This document shows, one piece after another, positions 11,639-22,222 of a stretch of 64,000 nucleotides of DNA. Where the stretch lies: contig CM018606.1 in NCBI GenBank assembly GCA_009192285.1, positions 1,106,081 to 1,170,080 of the forward strand, read 5' to 3'. Below the pieces are notes generated by a model. It saw nothing but the letters and a program-made list of their open reading frames with translations. It did no database searches and was not told where the DNA came from. Numbering within the stretch: the stretch's first letter is position 1; each line of letters opens with the position of its first letter. Source of the stretch: Morchella semilibera (Eukaryota > Ascomycota > Pezizomycetes > Pezizales > Morchellaceae). Position numbers and translations under genes: made by a program.

Positions 11639-12140
11639 AGTCTCTATGACCCTATCATATGGGTCACTACTAGCATGAGAGCACTCTTGGCAGAAATTTG
11701 GTACCAATCACCCCATATAACTCCAAAATGTTAGCACAGAACCTAACTAGTGAAGAGCCAAGCCTGATTACCAGTGACTTATCAATGACCCCCTCCGACC
11801 TGGAAAAAACCTCTACGATCCCGACCCCTTCCCAAAATCCAGCGACCCCGGGTCGCAGCCGACGCTGCACACAGGCAGTAGGTGGTGGAGTGCCCTAAGA
11901 GTACAAACACCAAATGTTGGTAGCGTTTTACCAAAACAGGCATCACTATTACCTACAGCTGTACATCAAAGAGTTTGAAACGAGTTGATTAGTGTGCATA
12001 ATATAAGTATATAGTAGTTGAGTTGAAAATTCCTAGAATACCAATGGACTAGAAAATGCTTGTCATATATCGTTTTGTTCAATTCAAGTATGGCAGATAT
12101 CAGTATCAATATAAAAAGTTCGTACCGCGCCCTGGACAGC

Positions 12141-12350
12141 ATCTGATAGACGGTCAGTCCGAATGGCAATGAGACACTTAAACCCTTTCTAGTAACTGTG
12201 CTATAAAAAGCGCACAGAATTGAAAAAGTGTCACAAGCTATCACGCATGCTGGAAACTACAGCTCAGATTTATTGAGCGTTATATTCATCACGTTGCCAT
12301 AAAGGGTTTAAGTGTCTCGGGTTGTAATTTGGACTGACCGTCTATCAGAT
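12141..12350. mobile_element. MITE-like element with 20-bp perfect terminal repeats
   Basis: The end ATCTGATAGACGGTCAGTCC at 12141-12160 recurs as its exact reverse complement at 12331-12350. Further in, GAGACACTTAAACCCTTT matches again inversely near 12171-12187 and 12301-12318. The element is 210 bp and codes for nothing. These features fit a non-autonomous DNA transposon. If the ends are taken as CTG...CAG, the flanks repeat only AT, so the superfamily is open. Confidence 0.75.
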
Positions 12351-12458
12351 AGTTCACAAGCCGGACCAGCTCGGCCATTTGACTCGTTGAAAGTGGGCCT
12401 CGCCCTTAAGTCGATGCGTAAGGGTAAATCTGTTGATCTTATGCACCTCGCGGGCATT

Positions 12459-12597
12459 GGATGACTTCCCGTGGAAAATCAGATGCCAGAATCTGAATCT
12501 GAACAGAAGGGGGGGGGGTCGAGGGGTCGGTTCAGATTGGTTGTTCGTGAGCCTTGCCAGAAAATCCAGGTTCTAAATTTTCTACGGGAAGTCATCC
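12459..12597. mobile_element. MITE-like element with 21-bp terminal repeats
   Basis: The arm at 12459-12479 (GGATGACTTCCCGT start) is repeated inversely at 12577-12597 with one mismatch. Length is 139 bp with a G-rich interior. The flanks read CATT and ATTA, so a short duplication is possible but unproven. Confidence 0.7.
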
Positions 12598-13721
12598 ATT
12601 ATAGAGCACAATTAAGGGCCCACCTGGCAACAGGGCAAAGCGGCGCCTTCACCCGTCCATCAATCAGGTCTTGGTCCTTGGAAACTCTAGTTAATTGCCA
12701 AATGGGCCATAATGGTAACGTTGCTTGACTTGGCTTGGCGCCGAGTGATGAGATATGATCAGTCATAAGCTCCGTATAAAAGTGCTGATAAAGGTATAAT
12801 AATGAGACAATTGGTTGCTGGTCTCGCCAAAAATTACTGAGTAAATTCTATGAGCTACAGATATATGGTTGGGGGACTCCTGTAACCTGAATAGTTGTGA
12901 CATTGGTTGAAGATCACCTTTCTAGTCGGGTAATTAATTAATAATTTTAGAGTAAGATTAATTGCCAAGTTACGCCAAGGTGGTCTTTTGCTGCCATTAA
13001 CCACTGTACTTTACTTGATCGGGGGCAGAAATAGCCCAATCGGGATTAAATCTATCTGAATCGGATAGCTTTTATTGTCCTAAATAGGCAACTATGGGTC
13101 TGACATTCATTTGGCCCCTACCAAAAACCCAACTCTTAGAAAATTAATAACTCCACCACAAAAGATAAAATTGTTCCGGCTCTATTGGGTTGTAAGGTAG
13201 GAGGTTAACTACCACTTAATAGAGGGAAAATGATTTAGGGTGTGGTTGGGGAGAGCCATTAGCGGTTAAAGTTGACTCTCGAAACTGGCGAAACTGGTCA
13301 GGTTACAGAACATATGCGTGAGAAGGCGCTGTTGACGTGTTATGGCAGCAGGCAGGAGTTGTATGGCCCGATCTGGGGGATTGTAAAGATGTGACATAGA
13401 TCGTAATAATATAACAATGTATTAAACTTTCCTCTGTGCTCATTAGAGTCTTTTAGCTGCAAATGATGGGCAGAAAGTCAAGCACTTCGATAAAAAGTCG
13501 ATGCTGCACAGGCTATTGGTTGAGCGACCCAAGTCTCCAAAAATAGCTAGACTTTTGCCTAGCTCGCACTGTTGAAGTTGGATGCCTAAAGGTGTCTCTG
13601 GGCGGCTTCGTACATCCGGATCCTTAAGAATAAATTCACAAAAACTACAACTAGAGAAATATATAACAGAGTACCACACCTATCCCGCATGCAGAAAATC
13701 TAAACTATGGAAATTACAAAT

Positions 13722-16679
13722 CTACCTACCCCCCCTCCTTCTTCCTCTTCTACTGCCAGTCCCAGCCCTCACATCAACACGCTCCTCAGAAACAGGCATA
13801 CACAAGGCCACGCTTCCAAAAGATATGCATTGAAGTCCCTGCGCGCATGTGCCATCCGCTGCACATCTCGTCCACACGTCTGCGCCCACCGTAGGGGTTG
13901 CAGCAACAGTCTGGGTAGCTAGTGTTGTGGATACTGTTACGATATTGGTGAAGGTCCTTGTCTGTGTCTCAACAGCTGTTGTTCCTGCAGCAACGGAACT
14001 TGTAGTGCCAGCTACGCGGGTGCGGGTGCGGGTGCGGGTGCGGGTCGCGGTGGCAGTGGCCGTCTCAGTGGCAGTGACAATGTTGTCGAAGCTGCGGGTG
14101 GGAAGCACCGTGAAGGTCTCTGTAACATCTGAGGTTGCGGCGGGTGCTTTCGAGGACGTGAGATCAGTGTATGATGTGGGGTCTACAGCAGAGGTGGATG
14201 TTCCGATAGCCGTGGGGAGATCAGTGGCGGTCACAATGTTGTCGAAACTGCGTGTGGGTACCCCCGTGAATGTCTCTGATACTGCTGAGGTTGCGGCAGT
14301 GGCTTTAGAAGACGAGTCTTCGGCAGCGGAGGATGTTTTAATCACTGTGGGAACATCTGTGGCTGTGACAATATTTCCGAATGAGCGGGTTGGGAGTTCT
14401 GTCAACGATGCTATAACTGAGGATGAAGCTGCGTCTGTGGAGGACGATGAAGCAACAACCTTAGAAGACTGAGCATCTGTAGATGTTTCAGTAACGGCTC
14501 CAGTGTCAGTCGCAGTCACAATGTTCCCAAAAGACCTCGTCGGAAGCTCTGTAAGTGTCACTGCCGCAGAAGTCGCAATCCCTGTTGAAGAAGCTGACTC
14601 TTGAATAGAAGTGGCACTAGCATACGCAGTCGATGTTACAATCTCCATTGAAGCTGAAGAAGCCGTCACGGTGGTAGTGACCTCACTACCGTCCTGAGTA
14701 GCAATGTTTTCAAATGTCCTTGATGGAAGCTCTACTGTTGATCCGATGTCCTGAGCAGTGGTCCCTGAAGGGGCTACAGCTTCAGCGGTGCTGCTAGCAA
14801 TCACAGCTGAAGAGGAAGCTGTGGAATTAATATCTCTAGGCGTGCGAGTAGTAGTGATAGTGGTAGCAGCATCATCCTGGGCCGATATGGCTGACGTCGT
14901 CGCCGCCGTAGTCGAAGTAATCGCTGAACTCGCTGAAGACGACACTACGCCCCCGCTCCCGCTTAAAGAAACACACGCAAACGACATCTTCTCCGTATAG
15001 GTTCCATTTGCCTTTGGTGCACTCAAATCCCATGTCATGTCGACATACGGCCAACACACCTTCCCTCCCATTGTGATCATATCTCCTGCCACATACACAT
15101 CCTCACCAAGAAGCACCTTTTCCCCAACTTTCTCGCCCTTGGTCCCAACTACTTGTGCCCATGTACCATTGAATGTTCCTGTGCAGCTTAATGGCACCGG
15201 CTGGCAATCAGGGTCCGCCAACTCCTCCCAAGTCACAACCGCATTGCCGCTATCCAGTGTCGCAACATGTACATTCTGATGGTCCGTGGTTTCCGACTCA
15301 GTAATCCAAGTGACCTGGGTGTCCCCCTCAGCCGCGCCAACTACAGAGGTAGCCTGTTCGCCAAGGAGTTTGTCCTTAGATGTGGTGAGAGAAATGGCTA
15401 CATTGTGGTTGAGCCACCGAGGGGAGCAGGTCGTGAAGCCCGTTCCCAGCCAGGAATTTTCCTGCAGGTTAAGGGCGCCCCGGGACTGCCATGCGAAGAT
15501 ATAGGAGGTTGTGTCGGGGAAGAGGGCAAGATTGCTATAGGACCCGCCCATTCCGCCCACTGGGGATGTCAGTGCTTTATGCTCAAGGGTAGCGGGAGGA
15601 AAAGAGGGAGAGTATACTTGGCTCGCCACTAACGCCATTGGTGGTGTTTTCGTTTGCAATCTTGATGCCGTTCATAGTCTGTGTGTCGGTGTTTAACCAG
15701 ATTGCTCTATATCTTGTCATTAGCACTGCATCCCCCTTTCTTGGAGCTTCGGGTACAGTATAACTAACCCTTGATCCTCAGCACAAACACTGGCAAATGG
15801 TGCCGCATCAGCAGCTTCAAGACCGATTCCGGTATTGTGACTACACCCCCAGGTGCTACTGGCTCCCGCAATGGTCTTTAGCGTTCCAGAGTCGTCTACA
15901 TACTGTATTGAGTCCCCAAAATGGCCCGACGCAGCGCCAGTGTAGGCCGTGACAACGACATATGCCGCGTAGAGTCCCGCGGTCTCGGAGTAGACAAGGT
16001 CACCGTTCATGTCTGGGGAAGCGGAGAGCTTATATCTCAATTAGCATTCAACTTATAGGTATGATATGAGGATATGAGAATATACCCCATCCGCAGCATG
16101 CACACCTGGCCCATTGATCGGTGTTCTCCACGCCTGTACACCGTCCTTGTAGCGCACAATCTCAGCTATTGGGTACCCATTAGGCGGGGCATCCGTCGTC
16201 CCAGCATCGGGAATGAAGTTTGCCAGCAGGGCGAATCCGTCGTTCTGGGCGACGAGACCTCCGGCTATATCTCAAATTAGCAGCTATTACGCAGAATATG
16301 GGACTCCAGGTATATATACCTTCCCTAGCACCCACCACCTGCACCGCATTACCAACGGCTGCAAATGTAGTCGTATCCACCTGCTGCACGTAGACTGAAT
16401 TATATGTTGTATCCAGGTACGCAAGGTATGCGGACTTGCCATCGGGCGATACCTGTAAGGGAGTCAGTATCCAGTTCCAGTAAAAGGTAGGTAGAGAAGG
16501 TAGGTCAGTACCGAAAAAGGCGTCCGTCTGTGATGCGGGAGACCCGTCCAGTAGGCGGCAATTATCGGATCGAAGGATGCCGGTAGCGAGAGTGCATTTG
16601 TGAACTTTGTTACGGATAGCTGTTGGCACAGCACAGCTACTGGGAACAGGGCGACGAGAAGGTAGTGTAGTGACTTCAT
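13722..16679 (-). CDS. Large secreted Ser/Thr-rich protein with LPTRSF repeats
   Basis: Six exons: 16679-16512, 16452-16320, 16264-16086, 16028-15769, 15706-15618 and 15559-13722, giving 888 aa; all joins keep frame. It opens with a classic signal peptide (MKSLHYLLVALFPVAVLCQQ). The next 350 residues or so are folded-looking and resemble one blade of a beta-propeller (FSVSPDGKSAYLAYLDTTYN). The C-terminal half is mucin-like, Ser/Thr/Ala-rich, with an irregular repeat on the theme LPTRSF-[GD]-NIVTATD seen at least six times. A short Cys-containing segment (CAADGTCAQGLQC) and a basic Arg/Gly tail end the protein. There is no obvious GPI-anchor signal. It should be a secreted, heavily O-glycosylated wall or matrix protein; the family is not known to me. 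Confidence 0.75.
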
Positions 16680-17254
16680 AATGGACTGGCTCCAGCAGTG
16701 ATAAAAATTATATCTAGAAATGTAGGAATAGAAAAGAAGATATTTAGCAGGTAGTGAGTGGTAAGAACGAATGAATGAAGCAGTCAATGAGTGAATGAAT
16801 GAATGTGATAAAACGCGCTCTAAACCAGGAGGCGTAGCTTTCGGGGAAAGAAAAAAAAATTGGTCTTTACTTCGGAGTTACAATTGGACTCCCGTTACTG
16901 TGGGGAGAGAGGGGGAATTCAAAGGAGAGGATTGTGGTGGGTTTATGTATGTACTTTGTATTATTGCCAGTTAGACACTGGGTTATGGTACGAGTTTCAG
17001 GTAGAAGAATCACTATAGTAGCTCGGTAAATCATACCTGGACTACAAGTATCTATTGGTTTAAGGGTAATGGTGATATAGAATAAACTAGGGATGGCGGT
17101 TTGAGGTTTCGGAATGTTAGATCCTGGTGGGCGGTAGGGTTGGGCATGTAATAGGGCAGCGATAGACGCTTGGCGGAAATAGTAACAAGGGAGTGGGCGA
17201 ATCAGGGCGCGAGTTGCTTAAATTTCCCCAGTAACTAACATATTGTACTTTAGA

Positions 17255-17347
17255 GTACAAGGCTCTGGTCTGGGATAAAGTGAGTGAACGGATCCTCACC
17301 TGTCAACAGCCCGTTTAGTTCGCTCACTTAATCACAGAGCCTTGTAC
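17255..17347. repeat. Inverted-repeat hairpin element
   Basis: GTACAAGGCTCTG...AAGTGAGTGAAC at 17255-17289 pairs imperfectly with 17318-17347 (GTTCGCTCACTTAA...AGAGCCTTGTAC). The loop is about 28 nt. The right end runs into a TACATGTA octamer. Confidence 0.6.
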
Positions 17348-18610
17348 ATGTAGTTAATCTTAATTAATATAACTCTACAATGATAATAACGATAATATTA
17401 CATACTTCATATAGCTACTTGATATGGCTGACTGTCTCAGCAGAACCTCATACACATACACATATATATATAAGAGCCTCGGCTGTTCTGTTTCGCTTCC
17501 CGCTCAGATCTATTATCAAACTTATCAAACACCTACATGTAGTGAAGATGGGAGACGAGACGGATGCAAGGCTTTTAAGCTTATAAACTCAAAATATTTT
17601 AAGCTTGTGTTTGGAACTCGATCCACCACCGCGACCGCCCAAACAGAGCCTCCGTACGTAAGCGTCCTCCTTCAACATACACCCGTGGCCTGGTGAGACA
17701 CCATTAAGGTGTTGAGAAGAATGTCGTCAGTTATATACCCACCAGCTCGTGGCTTAGAGAGTTAACATGTACCGCCCACAGCCTAGAGAAGTAGTGTTGA
17801 TGTTGATGAAGTGAGGAGGGGATCGATGGCGGTGATGGTGGGGCGAGAACCAAATACGTATTTAAAGTAGGTGTACGGAGGTCTGTATTATTGGAGCCGC
17901 ATCCAGAGTTTTCATAGAATCCTGCTTAAAACGTTACCACTGGGAACAATATTGCGTATCCACTCAATCCTACAACACCCTGTCAAATACTGATACGTAT
18001 TCGGAGGTTGCAGAGTGTTTATATTTGTGCCCCTTGGCTGCGTTTAGTGGTTCATGGAGCTGTGTCGCACTACTACGTGGTGAAGGAGAATCTAGAAACG
18101 ACTATCATGTTTACTGTTTCGATTTTTATACCTGCCCTCCTCACACGCGCGGCAGCACCTTCAGCCTCAGCTTCAACAATCATCAGACATCACTCACCTG
18201 CCTACTAAGCTGTCTCTACATGCAGAAGTACATGTACATGTAGGTACCTAGAACATTAATATATACATGTAATCCTAAACTCGAACCCTACCCCCCCTTA
18301 CCCAGAGACCCTAAAAACGAAACAAAACAACCTCAAAGGGCCTCACTCACCCCATTTATTACGTAAACACACCCGACCATCTGTTTTGACGGGTCCTTAA
18401 TTAGGCCCATCTCCATCTCCCCCGCCAAAACCTCCCCTCTCCCCGTGGTAAAACAAAGCCCGACCCGTGTCCGGGCCAAGCTAGACCGCTCGCGGTTGAA
18501 AATCTCCGAAGCTCCGGGCCGTCTCCGGGGTCGGCGATGAGATGTGGTGTGGTGGGGGTGGGGCACGTGCTAAAAAACTTTAACTTGTCTTGGCGGGTCG
18601 AGCTCAGGGA

Positions 18611-18700
18611 CATGAGATGGGGATGAGATGGGGATGAGATGGAGATGGGGATGAGATGGGATGGGGGTGGGGGTGGGTGGGGGTGGGGGTGGGGGAAGGA
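18611..18700 (+). repeat. GATGGGGATGA direct repeats followed by a G-quadruplex-prone tract
   Basis: GATGGGGATGA-type units repeat at 18611-18660. They are followed at about 18661-18697 by runs of three to five G separated by single T, well above the four G-runs needed for a quadruplex. No gene start lies near enough to assign a role. Confidence 0.6.
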
Positions 18701-19773
18701 TGGGGGAGGTTATCTCCGTAGAGAGTAGACAGACACCTTGTGGTCCAATTACGGTGGGTATGGCATGTTGGTATGAAATACATGTAAGTACAAGTTCAAT
18801 ACATGTGATTAATGAGCTTCCCGAATTAACAAAAACAGTTGTACAATAACGGCCAGCTTCAACGTTCTCAGTGTGACGACTATCACTCACTCCTGACACC
18901 GCCTCCGAAGAAGTCATGCCAAAGGACCGTCCCTTGCCACAGAACTCACCACAACTTCCGACCTGATTCGCCCGCCCAAAGCTTAAGAGTGTGTCTCAGA
19001 CACTTCTTTCATTCCCTCCTCTTAGAGAGAACAGAGCACGTAGGCAGAATGGACAACAGAAGACAGAGCACGCTCTCTAGGAAGAACGGAGAACAGACAA
19101 CAGAGAGTAACGACGGTACCGAGCATCTATTCTAGCCTCCTCCCCAAACAGAAGAAAAAAGAGTGGAAGGAAGCCTAGGCGGGATCTGCAGAAGAAGGTT
19201 AAATTCAACCATGTACGGACGATGTGAGACTGATTGACATTCGGGGCGGGCCGGGCGGGTCCGGAGCTGAAGCCGGAGTAGGAGTAGGTCCGGGTCTGGT
19301 TACATGCGGATATGTATATATGCAGGTTTGTATAGGCCAATGTGAGGGGTGAGAAGTAGAATAATTTATCCTTACATCTTGGTCGTGGATTTGGTGTATA
19401 GTGCGTTTTGTAGATAACACGATAGGCGTAATTTGATATAGTTGGTAACGAAATAGTAGAAGGGAGGAATATTATAATATAATCAAACCACTCTACTATC
19501 CAATCATATATTCTAAATACTTTAAGAGAAAAACAATATTTTGTCGTGAATGTCATAACCCACGTATAAGCCTGCCCTATCCAATATGTTGTCCTCAACA
19601 CCCCAAACCTCATTACCCCAGCCCGCAAAAATGTCAAAATTCCGATCGCTATATGCCCAAAAACACCCCGCGAAAAAATAAGAAAGCAAGAAAGAAATAA
19701 AAAACCCCAAAAGCGCCATCCCAGAAGATTTCTTCCAAATCAGCAAACCTAAAACCCAACAGCAATGCAATGG

Positions 19774-20700
19774 CTATCCCTCAATCTCCTTCTCTCTCCC
19801 ATCCCAATACTTCCCGGCCTTTGCTCTCGCCCTTAGTGACCGCGGTACAATGGTGCCTACAAGACTACTCTCGTGTCCGATCGGCTCGTACTCGACGTGG
19901 TATCTACACCCGTCGGGATACTGGAGAAGGTAGTTGCAGATCTCCTCCGCAAGGAAGAAGCCGCGGCGGAGATACGCCCGCGGGATAAAATTGATAAGCC
20001 AATGCTGTGGTGGGTTTTGGAAGTGGTGGTTCCACGAGACGAGGGAGGTGCGGAGGTACTTGTTGTTGGGAAAGAGATGCTTTAGCGATTCGAGGGGCGT
20101 GAGTTCTTCTACCCCTGTCGGCGACCTTGTTCTGTGGTTGTTAATATATTTGCTTTGAGTGGATTATTAGGCGGAAACTGAGAACATACACGAGATAGAC
20201 GCAATTCCCAGTCTTGTTGTTCTTGACCCTCAATGTCTGTTCCGTGGGTCTCTCCGCCATTGTTGTTGACCTTGAACTAGCTATAACGCCCTCCACCCTC
20301 CCGACCCAGCCTTTTGCGGTCTTCTTGATCTCATCTACGCATCTTCCACCCGTGCCCATGCCTAAACATCCCGTCGTGCCGCTGATGCTCCTTCCACCAC
20401 TAGGACCAGGAGCAACCACAGGGCCTTCGCATATGGAGTGATCACCGAACCCCCAGTGTTGACTGTCTGTATCAAAGGCGGTGCCGCAGGCGTGGCTGAA
20501 TAATGAAATGGCCGAGGAAGTTCTCTGATCTTTTGGTAGCTGTCACGGGAGCGCTCGCGGAGGGAGCGGAGCAGGTTGTCGGTGGCTATGAGAGAACGAC
20601 GGTTCGAAGAGGTGGTCGTGACGGCACCTGAGGGGCTGACGTCAAATTTAATACCAGGGTGGGGCTCGAGTTCGAGGGTTGTGTTGTGGTAATGATCCAT
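19774..20700 (-). CDS. Unrecognised two-exon protein; apparent frameshift
   Basis: Start at ATG 20700. The intron at 20189-20132 is convincing (GTATGT donor, TATTAAC branch point, CCACAG acceptor). The second exon reads cleanly to TAG 19774-19776 (VEELTPLESLKHLFPNNKYL, EEICNYLLQYPDGCRYHVEY). In the first exon the frame from the ATG runs into KALWLLLVL and a stop. The +1 frame carries sensible sequence (FGDHSICEGPVVAPGPSGG) and leads into the splice. One added G in the GGGGG run at 20450-20454 joins them and gives 289 aa. A further intron in exon 1 is an alternative, but I found no good one. No signal peptide, membrane segment or known domain is apparent. The stretch after residue 170 looks globular with aromatic residues. 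Confidence 0.55.
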
Positions 20701-21912
20701 CGTTTTTTTGTTTTTGTTTTTGTTTTTGTCCCCTTTATGAGGTTCTTATTTCGAGATGGTCTGGCGACTTGGGTTGGAGATGGGAGGACCCTCTATTTTG
20801 CTCTATGAGTAGGCAGATAATAAACACCTCGCTGATCCAAAGTGCGGGGAGAGAGAGAAGGGGGGGGGGGATTAATTAAGTATGGGTAGGTATACTATTA
20901 AGCTCATAATATGTACTCAAACTAAGGGCACGGGGGCCTTATGAGGAGCAGAAAGTGTGTTCACAAAAATTGGGCTGACCGGACAACTGGCAACTGAGGC
21001 AAAATAGACTACCTACAGCCTACATATGTATTATGTAGGGTCCGGGAATCCGAAGGTTAGGCTTAGTGACCTTTTTTTTGTTGATGCAGCCCCGGCTCTC
21101 ACGATGGGACATCCCGGGGCGCTTGCAGGGACCTGGACGATACATAATAACGATGTTGGGAAATGATCGGCATTCTGTATGTCTCATCATGCAAGGAAGA
21201 ACAAGTCTTAGAGCACGCATCGCCGCCGGTTACGCATGGCAATCAGGGGTTCAAGAGTTTTTCGCGTACCGAAAATGGAAATGTAGAGAGTCGATCCGGC
21301 TCCCGTAAAATTGGTTCACGACCTTGCCTATCTGATCCAACATACTACTATCATTGGATCACCAGCAGGAATAGAAATTCTTTTTATGACATTAGATCCG
21401 CAAATTCTGGCCAATGATACGAGTGTAAACAAGTCCGGACACATGTATGTATAATTATAAGCCTATCCTAGGCTTTGCCTAGGCTTTGAGATATCCCATT
21501 TCAGCCGAGGAGGGAAATCGGCGCCGCCGTATTGGGGGATGTCTTCATTTCATGACATTGATCTTATTAAATTCCATGGGTATTCTTCGTTAACAAATTA
21601 ACCATTCCTTAGCGTACGGAGCATGGTATTTCAGACCGACGAATGTGCATCATCCAAGGCCTGCATAGTGCATGTAGTTACAAGCGATAGTTTCCTATAA
21701 TCATTCATGAGTCGGGTTTTCGTACATGTCAGAGATGCGATCTGGAATAGACAATTGCTTACTATCGAACATGATCCAGAAATGGGGCCAAAGATCTCTT
21801 ATTCGTTGTAGTCTAGGGATCCTGGATTCGATTCAACACTTCGAATAGACACATACCGTACATAACTAACTTGGAGACTACATCCGAAAGATTGGACTTG
21901 TACCCACTGTTG
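20701..21912. other. Intergenic region
   Basis: A TTTTTG repeat lies at 20704-20730 directly upstream of the preceding gene's start and may belong to its promoter. A poly-G run is near 20862-20871. No gene seen. Confidence 0.5.
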
Positions 21913-22222
21913 ATGGCCGACGTGAGCCCTGTTTTCTGCAGTTGGGGTATATGGAGCTGGTGTAAGGTACATGTTCTTGTGCAGGGAGAAATGTGGAAAG
22001 ACTTTGATTGGCCAGATCCACGTATTAATTCTTGGCAGGGACGCAAAACAAAGTTTGTACCGGGTGCTAGCCCATGTACCTTTCTGACTGGCTCGTCTCC
22101 AATCCAACCACCTCCAGATATCACCCATCATATCGACAGTAAGCTTCTAATGGTGTTTTTAACGGCGTTTATTCCCAATCTTTCATCCAGTTCAGGGCAC
22201 CAACCCTCCGGAGTCGTCCTAG
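21913..22222 (+). CDS. Possible small two-exon orphan gene
   Basis: Exons 21913-22138 and 22191-22222 flank a 52-nt intron (GTAAGC donor, ATCCAG acceptor) and join in frame to an 85-aa product. It is unusually rich in Trp, Cys and Pro (CSWGIWSWCKVHVLVQG, WKDFDWPDPRINSWQG). No signal peptide is visible. The frame stays open upstream of the ATG to about 21866, so a 5' exon is possible. With no family match and one neat intron as the only support, it may be a remnant or chance. Confidence 0.25.

Larger units (their letters stand above)
11639..13721. other. Gene-poor stretch carrying MITE-like elements
   Basis: No gene seen. Two inverted-repeat elements (12141-12350 and 12459-12597) lie close together. 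The second may sit inside an older element, because GTGGGCC/TTAAG-type inverted ends occur outside it (about 12391-12409 and 12611-12624). The part from about 12700 to 13440 is AT-rich without long open frames. Confidence 0.55.
16680..19773. other. Long non-coding region with a hairpin element and G-rich tract
   Basis: No convincing gene. A small inverted-repeat element lies at 17255-17347, several TACATGTA octamers near 17347, 17536, 18220-18270 and 18780, and a G-rich direct-repeat tract at 18611-18700. An open frame on the minus strand at 19077-19637 and another at 19522-19770 are hydrophobic but have no start context or family pattern; I do not call them. Confidence 0.5.

Noticed and set aside
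13849-14472. Val/Ala-rich plus-strand open frame of 207 codons
   Set aside because: Antisense shadow of the Ser/Thr-rich repeat region.
19077-19770. Two overlapping hydrophobic minus-strand open frames
   Set aside because: No splice sites, start context or motif; composition follows AT-rich sequence.
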